Part shown: one piece after another, positions 59,112-64,000 of the stretch
How positions within the stretch are numbered: position 1 is the first letter of the stretch
Layout of the letters: every line of letters starts with the position of its first letter
Assembly: GCF_900221005.1 (NCBI RefSeq)
Contig: NZ_OBQI01000002.1
Location: 682,001 to 746,000 of the forward strand
Reading direction: 5' to 3'
Length of the DNA stretch: 64,000 bases
From: Blastococcus aggregatus
GTDB lineage: Bacteria; Actinomycetota; Actinomycetes; Mycobacteriales; Geodermatophilaceae
Translations under genes and position numbers: made by a program
Notes under the pieces: model-generated
Told to the model about the DNA's origin: nothing
Seen by the model: only the letters and a program-made list of their open reading frames with translations
Database searches by the model: none

Positions 59112-60116
59112 TCAGCCGCGGGCCAGCCAGCGGGCGGCCTCGACCGCCCAGTAGGTGAGCACCTGGCCGGCACCGGCGCGGCGGATGGCGACCAGCGTCT
59201 CGAGGATCGCCCGCTCGCGGTCGATCCAGCCGTTCGCCGCGGCGGCCTCGACCATCGCGTACTCGCCGCTCACCTGGTACGCCGCGACCGGCACGGAGAC
59301 CGCGTCGGCGACCTGGCGGACGATGTCCAGGTAGGGCAGCGCCGGCTTGACCATGACGGCGTCGGCACCCTCGGCCAGGTCCTGCGCCACCTCGCGCAGC
59401 GCCTCGGCGGCATTGGGCGGGTCCATCTGGTAGGTCGAGCGGTCGCCGAACTGCGGTGCGCCCTCGGCCGCCTCGCGGAACGGGCCGTAGAACCCCGAGG
59501 CGTACTTGGCCGCGTAGGCCAGGATCGGGATCTCGGAAAACGCGGCGCTGTCCAGCCCGGCGCGGATGGCCGCGACCTGCCCGTCCATCATCCCGCTGGG
59601 CGCGACCAGGTGGGCGCCGGCCTGCGCCTGCGCGATGGCCACCGCCGCGTACCGGTCGAGCGTCGGGTCGTTGTCGACGACGCCCGCCGGCGTCACGACG
59701 CCGCAGTGCCCGTGGTCGGTGTACTCGCACAGGCAGAGGTCGGCCATGAGCACCAGCTCGTCACCCAGGTCGGCCCGGAGCTGCTGCAGCGCGACGTTCA
59801 CGATGCCGTCGGCGGCGTCGGCCTGCGAGCCGACCGCGTCCTTCTCGGCCGGGATGCCGAACAGCATCAGCCCGCCGATGCCGGCCTCGGCCGCCTCGTG
59901 CGCGGCCTTGCGCACCGAGTCCAGCGAGTGCTGGACGACGCCGGGCATCGAGCCGATCGGCACCGGCTCGGCGAGGTCCTGCTTGACGAACACCGGCAGC
60001 ACCAGGTCGGCCGGGGCCACCCGGGTCTGCGCGGTGAGGCGCCGCAGCGCGGGCGTCGACCGGAGCCGCCGCCCCCGGGCGAACCCGGGAGCGGCGCCGC
60101 CTGCACGGTCGGTCAC
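59112..60116 (-). CDS. hemB: Delta-aminolevulinic acid dehydratase (porphobilinogen synthase)
   Basis: Condenses two ALA to porphobilinogen. 334 residues. DLCLCEYTDHGHCG carries the three-Cys zinc site; PSGMMDGQVAAIR and VKPALPYLDI hold the catalytic lysines. GTG at 60116 overlaps the hemD stop. Confidence 0.95.
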   Translation of the reverse strand: MTDRAGGAAPGFARGRRLRSTPALRRLTAQTRVAPADLVLPVFVKQDLAEPVPIGSMPGVVQHSLDSVRKAAHEAAEAGIGGLMLFGIPAEKDAVGSQADAADGIVNVALQQLRADLGDELVLMADLCLCEYTDHGHCGVVTPAGVVDNDPTLDRYAAVAIAQAQAGAHLVAPSGMMDGQVAAIRAGLDSAAFSEIPILAYAAKYASGFYGPFREAAEGAPQFGDRSTYQMDPPNAAEALREVAQDLAEGADAVMVKPALPYLDIVRQVADAVSVPVAAYQVSGEYAMVEAAAANGWIDRERAILETLVAIRRAGAGQVLTYWAVEAARWLARG

Positions 60117-61657
60117 TTGCCCTCGCCGTCCTCCGACTCGCGGAGCGACAGGGCGTACTCGGCCAGGGCGTCGACCAGCGGGGCGACGGCGGCCGTCTCG
60201 GGCTGCACGTCGACGCGCAGGCCGAACTCCTGCGCGCTGGCGGCCGTGGCGGGGCCGATCACGGCGACGACGGTCTTGGCGTGCGGCTTGCCGGCGATGC
60301 CGACCAGGTTGCGCACGGTGCTCGACGAGGTGAAGCAGACGGCGTCGAAGCCGCCGCCCTTGATCGCCTCGCGGACCGACGCGGCCGGCGGAGCGGCACG
60401 GACGGTGCGGTAGGCGGTGACGTCGTCGACCTCCCAGCCGCGCTCCACCAGCCCGGCGGCGAGCACCTCGGTGGCGATGTCGGCGTGCGGCAGGAGCACC
60501 CGGTTGATGGGGTCCAGCACGTCGTCGTAGTCGGGGAACTCGGCCAGCAGGCCCTGGCTGGACTGCTCGCCGTTCGGCACCAGCTCGGGCTGGATGCCGA
60601 ACGCGCGCACCGCGTCGGCGGTCTGCTCGCCCACGCAGCCGACCTTGACGCCGGCGAAGGCGCGGGCGTCCAGGCCCAGCTCGGCGAACTTCTCGCGCAC
60701 GGCCTTCACCGCGTTCACCGAGGTGAAGACGATCCAGCCGTACCGGCCGGTGACCAGGCCCTTGACCGCGCGGTCCATCTGCGCGGGGCTGCGCGGCGGC
60801 TCGACGGCGATGGTCGGCACCTCGACCGGGACGGCGCCGTAGGCGCGCAGCCGGTCGCTCATCTCGCCGGCCTGGTCCTTGGTGCGGGGCACCAGCACGC
60901 GCCAGCCGAACAGCGGGCGGCTCTCCCACCACGACATCCGGGCGCGCTTGTCGACGGCCGCACCGATGGTCACCACGAGCGGGCCGGTGAACGAGTCCAG
61001 CCCGGCCGCCTTCTCGGCGACGGCCGTCAGCTTCGAGACGACGCTCTTCTGCGCCGTCGACGAGCCGCCGGTGGTGACGACGACGGGCGTGCTGCCGGAC
61101 AGGCCGCCCTCGACCAGTCGGGCCGCGGCGTCGGGGAGTTCCTCGACGGTGGCCCGCAGCACCAGGGTGCCGCCGGTCGTCGCGGTGGCCGCGGCCAGCG
61201 CGGCCAGGTCCACCCCGCTGCGCAGGTCGGCGGTGAGCGCGGTGCTGCCCGGGGCGACGCCCGCGAAGGCGGGCACCGCGGTGGCCGGCGCGACGCCGGG
61301 CACCACGTCGAAGCCGATGGAGGTGCGGCCGACGGCGAGCACCTCCTTGACGGCGGCGTCGTCGGTGTAGGGGTCGCCGGCGACCAGCCGGACGATCACC
61401 GCGCCGCCCTTGGCGGCCGTGACGGCCGACTTGGCGATCTCGGCCGGCTCACCGCTCACCGGGACGAGCTCGGCCGCGGGGTTGATCCCGCGGACGGCGT
61501 CCTGGACGGCGACCGGTACGTCGACGTCGACGAGGACCTGAGCGGCCTCGGCGATCGCCGCGGTGGCGCGTGCGGTCAGCATGCCGGGGTCACCCGGTCC
61601 GGCGCCGACGAAGACGACCCGGCCGGTGCTGCCGACGGTCTTGCGGAAGCGCGTCAT
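60113..61657 (-). CDS. hemD: Fused uroporphyrinogen-III C-methyltransferase-like / uroporphyrinogen-III synthase
   Basis: 514 residues. N-terminal ~250 residues resemble SUMT/CobA: FVGAGPGDPGMLTARA is kept, but the SAM-site motif usually GGDPFVFGRG reads AGDPYTDDAA, so methyltransferase activity is doubtful. The C-terminal half is HemD (GWRVLVPRTKDQAGEMSDRL, PTIAVEPPRSP, FTSVNAVKAV, TSSSTVRNLV), which cyclises hydroxymethylbilane. Preceded by AGGAG; follows hemC after 73 bases. Confidence 0.92.
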   Translation of the reverse strand: MTRFRKTVGSTGRVVFVGAGPGDPGMLTARATAAIAEAAQVLVDVDVPVAVQDAVRGINPAAELVPVSGEPAEIAKSAVTAAKGGAVIVRLVAGDPYTDDAAVKEVLAVGRTSIGFDVVPGVAPATAVPAFAGVAPGSTALTADLRSGVDLAALAAATATTGGTLVLRATVEELPDAAARLVEGGLSGSTPVVVTTGGSSTAQKSVVSKLTAVAEKAAGLDSFTGPLVVTIGAAVDKRARMSWWESRPLFGWRVLVPRTKDQAGEMSDRLRAYGAVPVEVPTIAVEPPRSPAQMDRAVKGLVTGRYGWIVFTSVNAVKAVREKFAELGLDARAFAGVKVGCVGEQTADAVRAFGIQPELVPNGEQSSQGLLAEFPDYDDVLDPINRVLLPHADIATEVLAAGLVERGWEVDDVTAYRTVRAAPPAASVREAIKGGGFDAVCFTSSSTVRNLVGIAGKPHAKTVVAVIGPATAASAQEFGLRVDVQPETAAVAPLVDALAEYALSLRESEDGEGK

Positions 61658-61730
61658 CGCGTGCTCCTGATCCTGGCCCTGAGGGCCTTTGTTGCTGGGT
61701 TCTGGGGGTTCGGCGTGGTCGAGCGCGCGA

Positions 61731-62702
61731 TCACGAGGTGATCGCCATGAGCTCGACCGCGCCGCGGTCGAGCAGTTCCTCGGCGAGCGCGCGGCCCAGG
61801 GCCGCGGCGTCGGCGAGCGGGCCGGTGGAAGAGCCGCGGACGCCGTCGCTGCCGTCGATCGCGGTCACCGAGGCGCGCAGGAACAGTTCGGGGCCGTCCT
61901 CGCCCTCGGCCACCTCGGCGTAGGCGGCCACGGGGGCGCTGCAGCCGGCCTCGAGCGTGGCCAGCGTCGTCCGCTCGGCGAGGACGCAGGCGCGGGTGCG
62001 CGAGTCCTCGAGCCGGCCGAGCAGCTCGCGGGTGCGGGCGTCGCTGGTGCGGCACTCGACGGCGAGCGCGCCCTGCGCCGGCGCGGGCAGCACCTGCAGC
62101 GGGTCGAGGGTCTCGGTGATCTCGCCGGCCCGGCCGAGCCGGGACAGCCCGGCCCGCGCGAGGACGACGGCGTCGAGGTCGCCCGGGCCCGTCGCGGAGC
62201 CGGCGACCCGGCCCAGCCGGGTGTCGACGTTGCCGCGGATCGGCACGATCTCCAGGCCGAGCCCGAGGGCCCGCAGCTGGGCGACACGGCGGGGGGCGCC
62301 GGTGCCGACCTTCGAGCCCGCGGGCAGCTCGCCGAGGGTGAGGCCGTCACGGGCGATCAGCGCGTCGCGCGGGTCCTCGCGGGGCGGGACGGCGGCGAGG
62401 ATCAGGCCGGGCGCGGGCGCGGTCGGCAGGTCCTTGTAGCTGTGCACCGCCAGGTCGATCTCGCCGGCCAGGAGCGCGTCGCGCAGCGCGGTCACGAAGA
62501 CGCCCGTGGTGCCCATCGACGCGATCGCGGCCTGCGACCGGTCGCCCTCGGTGGTGATGTGCACCAGCTCCACCGGATGACCGGTGGCGGCGGTGATGGC
62601 GTCGGCCACGCCCTGCGACTGGGTGTGCGCCAGCGCGCTGGCGCGGGTGCCCAGCCGGAGGACGGCGGTGCTCTTCTCGGCGGGGGCGCTGAGGGTGGTC
62701 AC
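61731..62702 (-). CDS. hemC: Porphobilinogen deaminase (hydroxymethylbilane synthase)
   Basis: Polymerises four porphobilinogens on its dipyrromethane cofactor. 323 residues. [54 protein letters not shown], and [14 protein letters not shown] with the cofactor Cys. GTG start overlaps the hemA stop. Confidence 0.95.
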   Translation of the reverse strand: MTTLSAPAEKSTAVLRLGTRASALAHTQSQGVADAITAATGHPVELVHITTEGDRSQAAIASMGTTGVFVTALRDALLAGEIDLAVHSYKDLPTAPAPGLILAAVPPREDPRDALIARDGLTLGELPAGSKVGTGAPRRVAQLRALGLGLEIVPIRGNVDTRLGRVAGSATGPGDLDAVVLARAGLSRLGRAGEITETLDPLQVLPAPAQGALAVECRTSDARTRELLGRLEDSRTRACVLAERTTLATLEAGCSAPVAAYAEVAEGEDGPELFLRASVTAIDGSDGVRGSSTGPLADAAALGRALAEELLDRGAVELMAITS

Positions 62703-64000
62703 GCCGCACCTCCGGCGCGCTCGGGGTCGACGGTGACGGCGTCGGCCAGGCTGGCGACCTCGCTCGCGACGTCGGCGTCGATGCCCAGGCCGAACAGCGC
62801 ACGCAGCGCGCCGGCGTAGTCGGTGCCGCCGGGTACGGCGGCCAGTTCCTTCACCCGGACGGTCGGCTCGTGCAGCAGCTTGTCCACGACCCGCCGGACG
62901 GTGCGGGCGATCTCCTGCCGCGAGCGGGGGTCGAGGTCGGGCAGGCGGGTGGAGAGCCGGAGCAGCTCGGCGTCGACGACCTCGGCGGCCTGGGTGCGCA
63001 GGGCCGAGACCGTGGGGGCGACGGCGGCGGCCTGCTGCTCGGCGCGCAGCAGCGTCGTCTCGGCCTCGATCATCGCGTGCGCGGTGGAGATGTCGTCGGC
63101 GGCGACCGGGCCGAGGGAGCCGTCGCCGGACCCGCGGGCGGCGACGCGCTCGCCCTGGAGCAGGGCGAGGTCGACGACGTGCACGCCCGGCAGCGCGGCC
63201 ACACCCGGGTCCACGTCGCGGGGCAGCGCGAGATCGACCACGGCCATGGGACGGCCCCCGCGGCGCTGCATCGCCATGGCCACGGCGTCGGTGCTCACCA
63301 CGATCCCGGAGGCGCCGGTGCAGGAGATCAGCACGTCGGCGTGCACGAGCTCCTCGTCGGCGTGGACGAGCTCGATCGCGCGGCCACCGAGCGTGGTCGC
63401 CAGCCGCCGCGCGGAGGCGTGGGTCCGGCTGCCGATGACGACGTCGGCGCCGCGGCGGGCCAGCGTGGTCGCGGCCAGCGCGCCCATCGACCCGGCGCCG
63501 ACGACGAGCGCCCGGCGGCCGGAGAGGTCCCCGATGCGCGCCTCGGCGCGGTCCAGCGCGACGGACACCAGCGAGGCGCCGGCCCGGTCGATGCCGGTCT
63601 CGGAGTGCACCCGCTTGCCCACGCGCAGGGCGCGCTGGGCGATCGGGTGCAGGGCCCGCCCGACGGTGCCCTCCTCGCGGGCGAGGGCGTAGGCGGCGCG
63701 CAGCTGGCCGAGCACCTGGGTCTCTCCGACGACCATCGAGTCGAGGCCGGCGGCGACGGTGAACAGGTGGGTGACGGCCTGGTCCTCGTAGTGGACCGTG
63801 ACGTAGGGGGAGAGCTCCTCGACCGAGGCCCCGGCCTGGCGGGCCAGCACCCGGCTCACGTCGGTGACGCCGCCGTGGAAGCGCTCCACCTCGGCGAAGA
63901 CCTCGATGCGGTTGCAGGTCGCGAGGACGAGCGCCTCGGCGACGTGGTCGCCGTCGACGAGCTCGTGCAGGGCCTTGACCCGGTCGACGTCGCTCATGGC
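62699..64000 (-). CDS. hemA: Glutamyl-tRNA reductase (5' end cut by window edge)
   Basis: First step of the C5 pathway: NADPH reduction of Glu-tRNA to GSA. About 434 codons are visible. [20 protein letters not shown] has the catalytic Cys; [38 protein letters not shown] (NADPH site) and a C-terminal dimerisation region follow. Family members begin ~20 residues earlier (LVVGLSHRSAPV), so the ATG at 63997 is internal and the true start lies outside. In Streptomyces rex sits just upstream. Confidence 0.95.
   Translation of the reverse strand, partial: AMSDVDRVKALHELVDGDHVAEALVLATCNRIEVFAEVERFHGGVTDVSRVLARQAGASVEELSPYVTVHYEDQAVTHLFTVAAGLDSMVVGETQVLGQLRAAYALAREEGTVGRALHPIAQRALRVGKRVHSETGIDRAGASLVSVALDRAEARIGDLSGRRALVVGAGSMGALAATTLARRGADVVIGSRTHASARRLATTLGGRAIELVHADEELVHADVLISCTGASGIVVSTDAVAMAMQRRGGRPMAVVDLALPRDVDPGVAALPGVHVVDLALLQGERVAARGSGDGSLGPVAADDISTAHAMIEAETTLLRAEQQAAAVAPTVSALRTQAAEVVDAELLRLSTRLPDLDPRSRQEIARTVRRVVDKLLHEPTVRVKELAAVPGGTDYAGALRALFGLGIDADVASEVASLADAVTVDPERAGGAA

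Noticed and set aside
62699..63997. ATG at 63997 as the hemA start
   Set aside because: The protein would lack the conserved LVVGLSHRSAPV-type N-terminus; the gene runs off the window.

Overview
ORGANISM. The window is very GC-rich. It carries actinobacterial hallmarks: NusG and SecE with long acidic N-terminal tails, a HadA/HadB-type hydratase pair beside rpmG and secE, MenJ-like and CcsB/ResB systems, DUF3093, DUF4229 and DUF2550-like proteins, a 13E12/DUF222-HNH gene, many GTG and TTG starts, and candidate leaderless promoters. The gene content and proline/alanine-rich style suggest a high-GC actinomycete of the Geodermatophilaceae/Frankiales kind; that family-level placement is inference. 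The DNA is chromosomal core with a few accessory insertions. No gene-free stretch exceeds 300 bases.

LAYOUT. 1-6.3 kb: translation and transcription block on the minus strand (rplK-nusG-secE-tRNA-Trp, then hadB/hadA, rpmG, tRNA-Met, tRNA-Thr), interrupted by a plus-strand aminotransferase and a minus-strand M1-type lipoprotein peptidase. 6.4-14.2 kb: accessory region with a membrane-anchored GAF-GGDEF-EAL protein, an isolated 27-residue micropeptide made of three RGIKWS repeats, a WXG100-like gene pair, a TadG-like protein, tRNA-Tyr, the YajQ-type c-di-GMP-binding protein, and an AbiEi/DUF559 protein. 14.2-21.6 kb: htpX, the 2-oxoacid:ferredoxin oxidoreductase pair korAB, a MocR regulator divergent from a PNPOx-like gene, and a glucose/sorbosone dehydrogenase lipoprotein. 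21.6-40.4 kb: a long minus-strand block of a menJ-like reductase, nuoA-N (complex I) and a polyprenyl diphosphate synthase. 40.5-44.5 kb: accessory patch (SOS-box-linked DUF222-HNH gene, DUF2550-like gene, proline-rich micropeptide plus phosphoribosyltransferase, VOC protein). 44.5-51.2 kb: menaquinone genes menG, menF, menD, menC, menE, menA. 51.2-52.6 kb: small genes and an Lrp regulator. 52.7-64 kb: one tightly overlapped minus-strand run hemA-hemC-hemD-hemB-DUF3093-hemL-phosphatase-resA-ccdA-resB-ccsB.

HOW THE GENES WORK TOGETHER. Most of 14-64 kb serves respiration. KorAB supplies reduced ferredoxin and CoA thioesters. Complex I oxidises NADH onto menaquinone. The Men enzymes, the polyprenyl synthase and the MenJ-like reductase make and trim the quinone. 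The Hem and Ccs/Res genes make heme and attach it to c-type cytochromes. A perfect palindrome matching the Rex operator (and also the Crp site) lies 25 bases ahead of menJ, at the head of the complex I block. rex is commonly next to hemA in actinomycetes and would lie just past the right edge of the window.

MOST UNUSUAL. The triple RGIKWS micropeptide at 9141-9224 has a perfect ribosome-binding site, repeats that differ only by synonymous bases, and its own 17-bp hairpin terminator. I recognise no family for it.
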